Both the position numbers and the translations under genes were made by a program. The notes beneath the pieces were generated by a model. That model did not search any database, was not told where the DNA came from, and saw only the letters and a list, made by a program, of their open reading frames with translations. Positions 15,399 to 24,325 of a stretch of 49,425 nt of DNA are shown here, in pieces (the stretch's first letter is position 1; the number at the start of each line of letters is the position of its first letter). This DNA is from Dethiobacter alkaliphilus AHT 1 (lineage in GTDB: Bacteria; Bacillota; Dethiobacteria; Dethiobacterales; Dethiobacteraceae), in NCBI RefSeq assembly GCF_000174415.1, contig NZ_ACJM01000018.1:1-49425 (forward strand). Reading direction: 5' to 3'.

Positions 15399-17348
15399 AT
15401 GTTAAGAAATGTCAGCTTAAAGTTTAAATTTGTTTTGATGTTTCTTTTGATTGGGCTGATTCCGGCAATATCTGTTGCGGGACTGTCTTATTATAATTCA
15501 AGGAGCAATATAGAATCAGAAGTCTTTTCATCATTAGAGATGTTTGCCGATTCGAACAGTTCTCAAGTTCAAGATTACTTTGTGCAGCGGGAAGCAGATG
15601 CACGGGTTTTTGTGTCATCAACTAATGTTTTTGAATCACTTAATGTGCTCAGAGAAGGAGAATGGAGTGAATCAGATGAGGATTGGCTGGCACATAAAAG
15701 TGAATTAGACAGGTTTACCAGGCTAGTGGTGGAGGAGTACGGGTACAGCTTTATTTTTCTCACAAATCCACAGGGCATAGCAGTTTATAGTACTGAGTCC
15801 GGAATTGAGGGTGCAGACTTAACTGGGCGGGACTATTTGCAGAGATCACTTAACGGAGAGCTTAACTGGTCTGATTTATTTTACTCTGATGTCATCGAAG
15901 AAAATGCAATGGTACTTTCACTGCCTGTAAGAGAAAATGGCCTGTCCGGAGAAATGGTTGGGACAGCGAATTTTGCCATCAGGCAGGGAGTATTGGATGG
16001 TATTATTCACAGGGGAATCGACGATTTGGGTGAAACTGGGAATTCTTATCTAATAGACGCACAGGGACTTATGTTGTCAAATGCCATGCAGGGGGACCTT
16101 TCACAAGATGCTGCTTTAGTTGAAACAATTGACACAGAATCTGTGCGTATGCTATCAGGGCCAATCAGTCAGGGAGAAGTAGATTATCACGAAAACGGTC
16201 TGTATACAGACTATCTGGGGAATAATGTCCTTGGACAAGTGGAAGTTGTGCGCCTCGGCAGCGATTATGCAGGTCTGGTGATAGAAATCAGCGAGGACGA
16301 GGCTTTTGCCAGTGCTAACACCATGAGACGCCTTATGATTACGATAATTTCTGTTGCTATTATTCTTGTGGTTGTTGCGGGTGTCTTTATTGCAACCAAC
16401 ACGGCCAAGCCGATTATAGCCATAGCAGAAGTGGCTCAGCAGGTAGCAGGCGGTGACTTTACTGTGTCAACGGACATTAAAAGAAATGATGAAATTGGAC
16501 AATTGGGTAATGCCTTTAATACCATGAATGACAACTTGCGTCAGCTCATTCGCCAGGCTGTGCAAACAGCTACAGGTGTTAATGAGGGCAGTGAAGCATT
16601 GTCTCAGGCTGTAGAATCAGTAAGTGCTTCACTGGAAGAGGTGGCTGCCAGTACTAATCAGTTTTCCAGCAACACTCAGGAGATGAGTGCAAGTTCTCAG
16701 GAAATGGCCGAGCTGTCAAATCGAGTAGCAACAAATGCTGCAGACGGTAGCGCAGCCGTGGATAACGCAGTTCAGCAAATGAGTGCTATTAATACTATGG
16801 TTGAAGAACTGAGAACTGTCATTGGGGCCCTGGACAAGCGTTCGCAGGATATCGGCAATATCGTAGGGCTTATTACCGATGTTTCGGAACAGACAAACTT
16901 GTTAGCGTTAAATGCAGCGATTGAAGCTGCCCGAGCAGGTGAGCAGGGTCGGGGATTTGCAGTTGTGGCAGAGGAAGTACGTAAGCTTGCTGAGCAGTCT
17001 CGTTCTGCTGCCGAAGAAATATCAAAGCTGGTACGTGAGACGCAGGAAGAAACCAGCCATGCAGTAAATAGTATGGAAAAGGGCGTGGATACGGTTCGTA
17101 GCGGTTCTGAAGTTGTTCTGGCTAGCGGTGAAACATTCAAAGAAATTGTCAATAGCGTAAATAGCATTGTACAAAAAATTGAAGTGGTTTCAGGAGCGGC
17201 GGAAGAGATTAGTGCAGGCAGTGAAGAAATTGCCGCCTCAACAGAAGAGCAGACCTCAGTTATGGAGGAAATTAACGCCTCTGCTGAGGAGCTGAGGGAA
17301 AATGCCGATGCTCTGATTAAGGAGCTGAATCGGTTCAAATATAGTTAA
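15399..17348 (+). CDS. Methyl-accepting chemotaxis protein (dCache sensor)
   Basis: A 649-residue chemoreceptor. Membrane helix 1 is at about 10-30, an extracellular dCache-type sensor at about 31-308 ([20 protein letters not shown] and [15 protein letters not shown] mark the two PAS-like lobes), membrane helix 2 at about 311-333, HAMP at about 334-388, and the signalling domain to 645 with the hairpin tip [20 protein letters not shown] and [18 protein letters not shown]. Methylation-type Glu/Gln pairs flank the hairpin. Ligand unknown; dCache receptors often bind amino or organic acids. Twenty bases after cheW and followed by a hairpin terminator, so it closes the riboswitch-controlled operon. 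Confidence 0.95.
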   Translation: MLRNVSLKFKFVLMFLLIGLIPAISVAGLSYYNSRSNIESEVFSSLEMFADSNSSQVQDYFVQREADARVFVSSTNVFESLNVLREGEWSESDEDWLAHKSELDRFTRLVVEEYGYSFIFLTNPQGIAVYSTESGIEGADLTGRDYLQRSLNGELNWSDLFYSDVIEENAMVLSLPVRENGLSGEMVGTANFAIRQGVLDGIIHRGIDDLGETGNSYLIDAQGLMLSNAMQGDLSQDAALVETIDTESVRMLSGPISQGEVDYHENGLYTDYLGNNVLGQVEVVRLGSDYAGLVIEISEDEAFASANTMRRLMITIISVAIILVVVAGVFIATNTAKPIIAIAEVAQQVAGGDFTVSTDIKRNDEIGQLGNAFNTMNDNLRQLIRQAVQTATGVNEGSEALSQAVESVSASLEEVAASTNQFSSNTQEMSASSQEMAELSNRVATNAADGSAAVDNAVQQMSAINTMVEELRTVIGALDKRSQDIGNIVGLITDVSEQTNLLALNAAIEAARAGEQGRGFAVVAEEVRKLAEQSRSAAEEISKLVRETQEETSHAVNSMEKGVDTVRSGSEVVLASGETFKEIVNSVNSIVQKIEVVSGAAEEISAGSEEIAASTEEQTSVMEEINASAEELRENADALIKELNRFKYS

Positions 17349-17383
17349 AATATCCCCGAAGATTAACCCGCATTCCTAACTGA

Positions 17384-17452
17384 AGTAAATTGGCAGTTTT
17401 ATAATACCCAAAAGGGTTTCCGGCGAGATTATGCTTGCCAGAAACCCTTTAT
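17384..17452 (+). repeat. Hairpin direct repeat R1 (also a terminator)
   Basis: AGTAAATTGGCAGTTTTATA is identical to 25432-25451 and is followed in both places by an AAAAGGGTTTCCGGCGAGATT block and a closing GAAACCCTTTAT arm. The stem AAAGGGTTTC/GAAACCCTTT (17411-17420 with 17441-17450) can terminate the MCP operon. A diverged relative of the hairpin follows the trpB gene at 27230. Confidence 0.75.
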
Positions 17453-17494
17453 TTATCAATATCTTTTGTTGTTGTGTTAAAATTTGGTTCATCA

Positions 17495-17555
17495 TCCCGA
17501 ACCAAGCGCGCTGCCAAGCTGCGCTACGCCCCGACGCAAAGATTATCGTAACATA
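17495..17555 (-). pseudogene. Displaced 5' half of tRNA-Pro with its promoter
   Basis: Sixty-one bases match 11919-11979 with two differences. Bases 17533 to 17495 on the minus strand give tRNA-Pro positions 1-39, ending just after the anticodon; the 3' half is absent. The upstream -10 (TACGAT, 17550-17545) and -35 (TTGCAA, 17572-17567) are still recognisable with 16-base spacing. Bases 17556-17756 up to the next gene hold no other feature I can support. Confidence 0.9.
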
Positions 17556-17756
17556 ACGCCGAGGTATTGCAAGACTTGCGATGAAATAAGGACTCGTGGG
17601 ATTATCAGATACCACTGGATGCGGTTACAATTCCGTCTAAACCTCTATAACTGGCCTGCGTAACATGAATGCACTATAAAAAATTATTGCATGTAATGAA
17701 TTATTTTCAATCAACGTGTAAAGATAACTGTAAGACTCTGGCGTAGGTGGTATTGT

Positions 17757-18728
17757 ATGCCCATATCTATTTTTAAAAAAGGCGATAAAGAAAAAATCGA
17801 TATACAGGAAGTATTTAACATCTGGAATGTTCTAAGAGCAAGATATTACAGCATGGAAACCGTAAAGTTTTTCATGAACTTTGTCCATGACCGTGAATTC
17901 GACTTGGTTTTAAACCGCTTGTTAAATCATTATGAGACACAGGCACTCATTCTGGAACAGGAAGGAAAAAAATTCAAGATAGAGGTCCCTAAGAGGCCTC
18001 CGTACAAAATAAAAACATCAGCGCAGGTTGATGTGATTACGGACAGCTATATATTTCGTAATATATACAACGGTGTCGTGTCGCAGTTATTTTCCCTGAT
18101 GACTGCATATCGTTCAACCACAACAAATGATCACTTGAGAGGCATTCTTAAAGATGACCTGATACAGCATCTAAAAGATTTCGAGATACTCTATAAATAC
18201 GGAAAACTAAAAGGATGGCAGGAAGATCCCCCCGCTTTTAAGTCTATGAAACCCGTGGGTAATGAGCCTTTGTCCACAACGGAGGCATTTCATCTTTGGG
18301 ACAACATAAGTCAGAGATATCAACAATCACAACTCACAGACTTTTTTCTCGGCTTTGCGCATGACAAAGATTTCAGGGCTGTTTTAATGCTTGGCAAGAA
18401 AACATTAGATAAGCAGGCAAGGAAACTGGAAGAGGAGGCTGTTAAATTTGAAATAGCCTTACCCGAGCGGCCCCCTTCTCATGTATCGGTTCCCATGGAT
18501 CCGGAACCAATGCAGGACAGGTATATGTTTAATAGAATATTTACAGGTATTCAGGAAGCAGTCGATTTGCATATCCGCGCTACGATTGAAGCCATCAGAA
18601 ATGACTCATTACGTCACATGATGATGAACTTTTGGCTGGATGAAATAAAGATATATGAAGCGGTGCTTAAATATGGAAAGATGAAAGGGTGGGTGACCAC
18701 CCCGCCGCTTTACAACGAACCACAGTAA
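17757..18728 (+). CDS. DUF3231 family protein (tandem ferritin-like domains), paralogue 1
   Basis: A 323-residue soluble protein made of two homologous halves of about 160 residues. Each half has W..L..RY near the start (EVFNIWNVLRARYYSMETV; EAFHLWDNISQRYQQSQLT), a FVHDREF/FAHDKDF segment, a KRPP/ERPP motif, and ends in KYGK.KGW...PP. This is the DUF3231 layout known from bacilli and clostridia, predicted to be ferritin-like helical bundles; function unknown, sometimes linked to sporulation. No signal peptide. ATG 17757 has a weak upstream AGGTGG. A paralogue lies at 24326. Confidence 0.78.
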   Translation: MPISIFKKGDKEKIDIQEVFNIWNVLRARYYSMETVKFFMNFVHDREFDLVLNRLLNHYETQALILEQEGKKFKIEVPKRPPYKIKTSAQVDVITDSYIFRNIYNGVVSQLFSLMTAYRSTTTNDHLRGILKDDLIQHLKDFEILYKYGKLKGWQEDPPAFKSMKPVGNEPLSTTEAFHLWDNISQRYQQSQLTDFFLGFAHDKDFRAVLMLGKKTLDKQARKLEEEAVKFEIALPERPPSHVSVPMDPEPMQDRYMFNRIFTGIQEAVDLHIRATIEAIRNDSLRHMMMNFWLDEIKIYEAVLKYGKMKGWVTTPPLYNEPQ

Positions 18729-18789
18729 TGATGCAGATAGAAAACAGCTTGTGTATCGCTTTGGGTGACAACGTAAGATTATGTAATCA

Positions 18790-18818
18790 AGACAGACAGG
18801 CTCTGTCTATTTTTTTTT
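18790..18818 (+). terminator. Intrinsic terminator after DUF3231 paralogue 1
   Basis: AGACAGA and TCTGTCT pair around CAGGC and are followed by ATTTTTTTTT. The remainder of the 290-base gap before 19021 shows nothing further that I can support. Confidence 0.82.
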
Positions 18819-19020
18819 GTCTTCTGCTGTCTGGCAGTCATTATTATAGCAATTTTAAATTTTAGTTTATGCGTTCAAGGCAGCAGTGCTAATATGTTAA
18901 ATTTATATCTCCCAGAGAATATGGCAGGAGAATGAAAGTTTTGGGAGAAAGTTGTCCGTATATGGAAAATTTTTCACTATCTTGTAATCTACGCAGAGAA
19001 TGGTAAACGGAGGAGTTTAA

Positions 19021-21954
19021 ATGTTTTCCAAAAAGCAATCCGGCACGAGGGAAGAAACTCAGCTGAGTCATAAAGATTCTGATAACCATGGGGAAGCCGT
19101 ACATATGGATGGCTTCCCCATTGTCGCCATTGGTGCTTCGGCCGGAGGGCTGGAGGCGCTGGAAACGTTTTTTTTCAACCTGCCTGAAGATACGGGAATA
19201 GCAATGTCTTTTATTGTGGTTCAGCACATGCCGCCCGACTACAAAAGCATTTTGTCCGAACTGCTTAAACAGTATACAAATTTGCAGGTTCATGAAGCTG
19301 AAGACGGTATGGCAGTTGCACCCAATTCTGTTTATGTTATCCCTGCCAACACGGAGTTAACCATACGGGGGGGCAGGTTGTATCTTAGCGAGCCGGGCAG
19401 GCCCCGGGGCTTGTGCCTGTTTGTCGACATTCTGTTTCGTTCCCTGGCTCAGGAGCAAAAGGAGCGGTCTGTTTGTATCGTCCTTTCCGGCGCCGGTACC
19501 GATGGAACTCTGGGATTGAAAGCCGTCAAGGATGAGGGTGGGATGGCCATGGCCCAAGACCCCGATACAGCGGCGTATAAAAGTATGCCGCGCAATGCCA
19601 TCGAATCCGGCCTTGTGGACTATGTACTGTCGCCGGATGAGATGCCGGAGTATTTAATTGCTTATATTCAACACTCTTTCGGCAAGGGCAAAAAGCTGGC
19701 GAGACTCCTTTCACGTAATGACACCGACTCGCTGCAACAGATATTAACCCTGATCCATGCCCATACAGGGCATGACTTCTCCGGTTATAAGCAAAGCACC
19801 ATAGTGCGGCGGATTGAACGGCGTCTGGCCGTCAATCTGATTGAGAACCAGGATGATTATCTCTCTTACCTGGAGCAAAATCCCATGGAGGTGGAGGCAC
19901 TCTTTAGAGAGCTACTGGTGGGAGTCACCCGTTTTTTTCGCGACCCGGAAGCTTATGCTGCACTTACGGAAAAAGTTCTCCCCCGCCTTTTTGAAAATAA
20001 AAGGCCGGGTGATTCCATACGTATTTGGGTGCCTGCCTGTTCTACCGGAGAGGAAGCTTATTCACTTGCCATCCTGCTCCAGGAATACCTGCAGGGAATG
20101 AAAAAACATTACAAAGTCCAGATATTTGCCACCGATATCGACAGTGGTGCCATAGAATATGCGCGTACCGGTCTCTATCCCGAAGGTATTGCGGCTGATG
20201 TTTCGCCGGAACGTCTGAAACGCTTTTTTACCTGGGATCCGGGCTCTAACACATACCAGGTCGGGAAGACTATTCGCAGCATGCTGGTATTTGCCGAGCA
20301 AAACGCAACCGGGGATCCGCCGTTTTCCAGGCTGGATATGATTAGCTGTCGCAACCTTCTGATTTATATGGATAATGAACTGCAGAAAAAAGTACTGCAC
20401 CTGTTTCACTATGCTCTTAATCACAGCGGTTTTCTCTTTCTTGGAACATCCGAAACCATCAGTGAGTTTGGGGACTTTTTCGAGACCGTAGACCGGAAAT
20501 GGCGGTTGTATCAAAGTAAGGGGATTATGGCACTACACTCGGTGCCGAAAAATTTTCTTTCGCCCCTGATTAAAAAGTGCTCACAGAACAAGGCCATCCT
20601 CAAAGACGGTAAGAGCAGCTTCAGGGAACTGGTTGAAAATGCATTATTGCAGCAATTTTCTCCTCCCAGCGTGGTCACCGACACAAACGGGGATATCCTC
20701 TACATTCACGGACGCACGGGCAAGTACCTCGAGCCAGCGCAGGGAGAAGGCAGTCTGAACATTTTAAAAATGGCACGTGAAGGGTTAAAGCTGGAGCTAA
20801 ACGCTGCTATCCGTAAAGTTGTGGTGCAAAAAGAGCCCATTCATATCCCGGGACTACAAGTTATGGGGAACGGAGAAAACACCAGAGTGAATGTAACGGT
20901 AAGCCCGGTGTTTGAGGGTATTTCCGCCTTATCATCTCTGATTATGGTTGTATTTCAGGAAGTAGTGCTTCCTGAAATATGTGACAAGTGGAAAGAGGTA
21001 GCGGCCACGGGTGAAACTGTCGCAGACGAGCGGGTCTTTGCCCTGGAGAGGGAGCTTCGAAATAAGGAGGAATATCTTCAGACCGTCATAGAGGAGTTGG
21101 AGACTTCAAACGAAGAACTGCAGTCCACCAACGAGGAGTTTCAGTCCGTAAATGAAGAGTTGGAAACATCAAAGGAAGAACTGCAGTCGCTCAACGAGGA
21201 ACTGATGATTGTCAACGCAGAGCTCCAGAAAAAGATCGACGAGCTATCGTGCTCCAACAACGATATGAATAACATGCTGGCCGGCACAGGCGTCGGCACG
21301 GTCTTTGTGGACCACGAGCTGAGAATAAAGCGGTTTACTCCTGTTGCCACCCAGTTGATTAATCTGATACATGCCGACCTAGGCCGCCCCATAACCCATA
21401 TTGTATCTAACATAATGAACTATCATAATCTGGGTGAAGACGTGCAGGAAGTCTTGGACACCCTGAGGCCCAAGGAGGTACAAGTCCGGACCAAGTCCGA
21501 AAAGTGGTACCTGATGCGCATTCTGCCATATCGTACTTCGCAAAACGCAATCGAAGGCGCGGTAATTAATTTTATTGATTTCACGGAACAAAAAATGTTT
21601 CAGAGGATGAACCGCTTGGCCGTCGTCGTTCGTGACTCCAACGATGCGGTAACAATGCAGGATTTTGAGGGGCGGATTCTGGCCTGGAATCCGGGAGCGG
21701 AAAAAATCTACGGCTGGAGCGAGCAAGAGGCGCTGTCGATGAATATCAGGGACACGATTCCGGAAAGTGAACGAGAAAACGCACTGAAAATAATTAAGCA
21801 GCTGGCCGAAAATAAGCGCCTGGAGCCGTTCCAGGCGCGTCGCATTACCCGAGATGGACACGTTGTGGAAGTATGTATGACGGCCACAGTACTTTTGAAT
21901 GAGAAAGGAGAACGTTATGCTGTTGCGACCACTGAACGGCTGGCCGGTGAATAA
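19021..21954 (+). CDS. CheB-CheR-PAS fusion chemosensory protein
   Basis: A 977-residue cytoplasmic fusion that starts at ATG 19021 behind GGAGGAG. Residues about 32-215 are a CheB methylesterase domain with Ser40 (GASAGG), His69 (QHMPPDY) and Asp161 (GAGTDGTLG). About 230-500 form a CheR methyltransferase (KQSTIVRRIERRL, FRELLVGVTRFFRDPEAY, WVPACSTGEEAYS, ISCRNLLIYM). A Glu/Asn-rich coiled coil follows (about 680-750; ELETSNEELQSTNEE pattern), then PAS domains (about 755-860 and 865-975). It lacks a CheB receiver domain. Such proteins appear to couple receptor modification to PAS sensing, though output is poorly known. The next gene is a hybrid kinase 26 bases away, its probable partner. Confidence 0.94.
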   Translation: MFSKKQSGTREETQLSHKDSDNHGEAVHMDGFPIVAIGASAGGLEALETFFFNLPEDTGIAMSFIVVQHMPPDYKSILSELLKQYTNLQVHEAEDGMAVAPNSVYVIPANTELTIRGGRLYLSEPGRPRGLCLFVDILFRSLAQEQKERSVCIVLSGAGTDGTLGLKAVKDEGGMAMAQDPDTAAYKSMPRNAIESGLVDYVLSPDEMPEYLIAYIQHSFGKGKKLARLLSRNDTDSLQQILTLIHAHTGHDFSGYKQSTIVRRIERRLAVNLIENQDDYLSYLEQNPMEVEALFRELLVGVTRFFRDPEAYAALTEKVLPRLFENKRPGDSIRIWVPACSTGEEAYSLAILLQEYLQGMKKHYKVQIFATDIDSGAIEYARTGLYPEGIAADVSPERLKRFFTWDPGSNTYQVGKTIRSMLVFAEQNATGDPPFSRLDMISCRNLLIYMDNELQKKVLHLFHYALNHSGFLFLGTSETISEFGDFFETVDRKWRLYQSKGIMALHSVPKNFLSPLIKKCSQNKAILKDGKSSFRELVENALLQQFSPPSVVTDTNGDILYIHGRTGKYLEPAQGEGSLNILKMAREGLKLELNAAIRKVVVQKEPIHIPGLQVMGNGENTRVNVTVSPVFEGISALSSLIMVVFQEVVLPEICDKWKEVAATGETVADERVFALERELRNKEEYLQTVIEELETSNEELQSTNEEFQSVNEELETSKEELQSLNEELMIVNAELQKKIDELSCSNNDMNNMLAGTGVGTVFVDHELRIKRFTPVATQLINLIHADLGRPITHIVSNIMNYHNLGEDVQEVLDTLRPKEVQVRTKSEKWYLMRILPYRTSQNAIEGAVINFIDFTEQKMFQRMNRLAVVVRDSNDAVTMQDFEGRILAWNPGAEKIYGWSEQEALSMNIRDTIPESERENALKIIKQLAENKRLEPFQARRITRDGHVVEVCMTATVLLNEKGERYAVATTERLAGE

Positions 21955-21980
21955 AATAAAACTGGAACGGATGAGTAATT

Positions 21981-24185
21981 TTGCCTAAAAATGATGACCA
22001 TAAAAAATTTCATGATTTGCGCAGGCAAGCCGAGGAAGAGATAAAGGGGAACTTTCGTGAGATTCCCGATACCCTGGAGGCCCTGCCGCCTGAAGAGTCA
22101 CGGAGGCTGCTCCACCAACTGCGGGTTTATCAGGTGGAGCTTGAGATGCAGAATGAGGAACTGCGCCGGGCACAATTGGAACTTGAAGCTTCGCGCGGAC
22201 TGTATTTCGACCTCTACAACCTGGCTCCTTTTGGATATGTAATCATGGATGAGTGGAGCGTTATTCGGGATGCCAATATTACGTTTGCCCGGATGGTCGA
22301 CACGGAAAGAAGCCAATTGACCGGTGAACCGTTTACCCGCTTCATCGACAGAGAAGACCAGGATACCTACTACCTAAAGCGAAAACAGCTTTGGAAAACA
22401 AAAAAACAGGAAGCCTGTGAGCTGAGGCTTGTTAAAAAAGGCGGTTCCTGCTTCTGGATACGTCTGGAAATGACCGTTGTGAACGGTCATGACAGGAGTG
22501 CACCGGTATGTCGCGCGGTTATCATGGACATCACGCAACTAAAGCAGGCGGAAGAAATTCAAAAAAATGCCCACACTGTACTAGAGCACATGGTTCGCGA
22601 AAGAACGTCTGAGCTTGAAAAAGCCAATCAAAAACTGCAGGTTGAAATCGAGCAACGTAACAAAGCAGAAGCTGCACTGCAGAAAAGTGAAGAGCATTTT
22701 CGCAAAATGGTGGAACTTATGCCTGTAGCAATCTTTGCTCATACTGAAGATAGTATTATCTTTGCCAATACCGCAGCAACGGAGCTGTTAAAAGCCGCAG
22801 ATACTCAGGATCTTCTGGGAAAAGCTCTGGTGGAATTTTTACATGCAGATGATCAGGTGCAGTTTGAACAATTATTAAAATGCGTCTTGCATGAAAGAGT
22901 TGAAAAAAAAACATTCAGCGCAAAGTTTGTCTCAGTGGCAGGAGCAGATATTGATATAGAGCTGTCACTAATACCTTTTGCTCATCAAAACGTACCGGCT
23001 GTCCAGGTTACAGCTTATAATATCACTGAACGCAAACAAATAGAGGAAGAAATCATCAAAGCCGAAAAACTTGAATCCATCAGTATCCTTGCCGGCGGCA
23101 TTGCCCACGATTTTAACAACATATTGACAATTATACTGGGGTACCTTTCCGTCGTCAGGAAACCTTTCAATGCAGGTAAGAGTATAGAGACTTACTCTCA
23201 TCTCAAAGAAATAGAAAAAGCAACCATCCAGGCAATAGGCCTGACAAAACAGCTGCTGACCTTTGCCAAAGGCGGAGCACCTGTAAAAAGTGCCGCATCA
23301 ATCGAGGAGCTGATTGAAGAAACTGTAATGTTTACGTCGTCTGGTTCCAATGTCAGATGCCAGTTCGCGTTCGCGGATGATCTCATGCCTGTTGAGGTGG
23401 ATCGCGGACAAATCAGCCAAGTCTTAAACAACCTCATTATAAATGCTGTGCAAGCGATGCCCGGAGGTGGAACTATATTTATCTCCGTGGAGAATATAGC
23501 AGTTGATAAAACGAGTAGCCTGCCTCTGCAGGAAGGTAATTATATACAGATATCTGTCCGTGACGAAGGCGAAGGAATCCCAGAGGAAGTACGCAGGCAG
23601 ATCTTTACTCCCTTTTTTTCAACAAAGTCAACAGGAACAGGATTAGGCCTGACAACCAGTTATTCTATTATCAAGCAGCACGGGGGGCATATTACTGTGG
23701 ATTCCCAGGTGGGAGCCGGAGCAACGTTTGCTTTCTACTTGCCGGCTTCTGGGGGTATTATGCTAAAAGAGTCAAACCTCAGCAGGCAGCTTAAAACAGG
23801 CAGCGGACGAGTGCTGGTAATGGACGATGAAGAAGCGATTCTGAGGCTGGCCGCTGAAATGTTACCCTTACTTGGTTACGACGCTGAATTCGCCCGCCAT
23901 GGCAATGAGGCTATCGCACTTTATGCCAAAGCATTTAGATCAACAGAACCTTTTGCCGCGGTGATTCTTGATTTGACAATCCGTGGTGCTATGGGCGGTA
24001 AGGATACAGTGAAAAAACTTCTGGAGCTAGACCCGGAAGTAAAGGCCATTGTATCAAGCGGCTATTCAAATGATGCGGTTCTGTCCGATTACCGTGCTTA
24101 TGGTTTTAAGGGTATGGTCAGCAAGCCGTATCAGTTGGAAGAGCTGGCTGATGTATTGCACCAGGTTATCTTAGGAACGGTTTAA
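21981..24185 (+). CDS. PAS-containing hybrid histidine kinase with C-terminal receiver
   Basis: A 734-residue soluble sensor kinase, probable TTG start at 21981. An N-terminal helix-rich region is followed by PAS1 (about 73-190) and PAS2 (about 238-350). The dimerisation box is AGGIAHDFNNIL with His376; the ATPase domain has the N-box (Asn484), RDEGEGIP (527-534) and TGTGLGL (551-557). The receiver (about 608-730) has VLVMDDEEAI, phospho-acceptor Asp664 in VILDLTIRG, and Lys in GMVSKPYQLEEL. No membrane segments, so it senses an intracellular cue. Co-transcribed with the CheB-CheR-PAS fusion; no output regulator is adjacent. Confidence 0.93.
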   Translation: MPKNDDHKKFHDLRRQAEEEIKGNFREIPDTLEALPPEESRRLLHQLRVYQVELEMQNEELRRAQLELEASRGLYFDLYNLAPFGYVIMDEWSVIRDANITFARMVDTERSQLTGEPFTRFIDREDQDTYYLKRKQLWKTKKQEACELRLVKKGGSCFWIRLEMTVVNGHDRSAPVCRAVIMDITQLKQAEEIQKNAHTVLEHMVRERTSELEKANQKLQVEIEQRNKAEAALQKSEEHFRKMVELMPVAIFAHTEDSIIFANTAATELLKAADTQDLLGKALVEFLHADDQVQFEQLLKCVLHERVEKKTFSAKFVSVAGADIDIELSLIPFAHQNVPAVQVTAYNITERKQIEEEIIKAEKLESISILAGGIAHDFNNILTIILGYLSVVRKPFNAGKSIETYSHLKEIEKATIQAIGLTKQLLTFAKGGAPVKSAASIEELIEETVMFTSSGSNVRCQFAFADDLMPVEVDRGQISQVLNNLIINAVQAMPGGGTIFISVENIAVDKTSSLPLQEGNYIQISVRDEGEGIPEEVRRQIFTPFFSTKSTGTGLGLTTSYSIIKQHGGHITVDSQVGAGATFAFYLPASGGIMLKESNLSRQLKTGSGRVLVMDDEEAILRLAAEMLPLLGYDAEFARHGNEAIALYAKAFRSTEPFAAVILDLTIRGAMGGKDTVKKLLELDPEVKAIVSSGYSNDAVLSDYRAYGFKGMVSKPYQLEELADVLHQVILGTV

Positions 24186-24325
24186 TCAAAGGTTTTAAGT
24201 TGTCTTAAAAGTTTAAGCACCCTCTGTGGAGGCGCTGTTTTTCCCAAAAAAGTGGATTGATTACGAATTATATTAAGTTTATTTTGGGAAAATAGCTGAA
24301 ACAAACGTTATTGGGGGATTAAATC
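24186..24325. other. Intergenic dyads before DUF3231 paralogue 2
   Basis: An imperfect hairpin AGCACCCTC/GAGGCGCT followed by GTTTTT (about 24214-24242) may terminate the kinase operon. A 10-bp inverted repeat TTTCCCAAAA (24240-24249) / TTTTGGGAAA (24282-24291), 32 bases apart, may be an operator or a structured leader for the next gene. Confidence 0.45.

Noticed and set aside
16772-17338. 188-residue minus-strand frame inside the chemoreceptor gene
   Set aside because: Shadow of the coiled-coil coding sequence; Ser-rich, no binding site, opposite strand of a certain gene.
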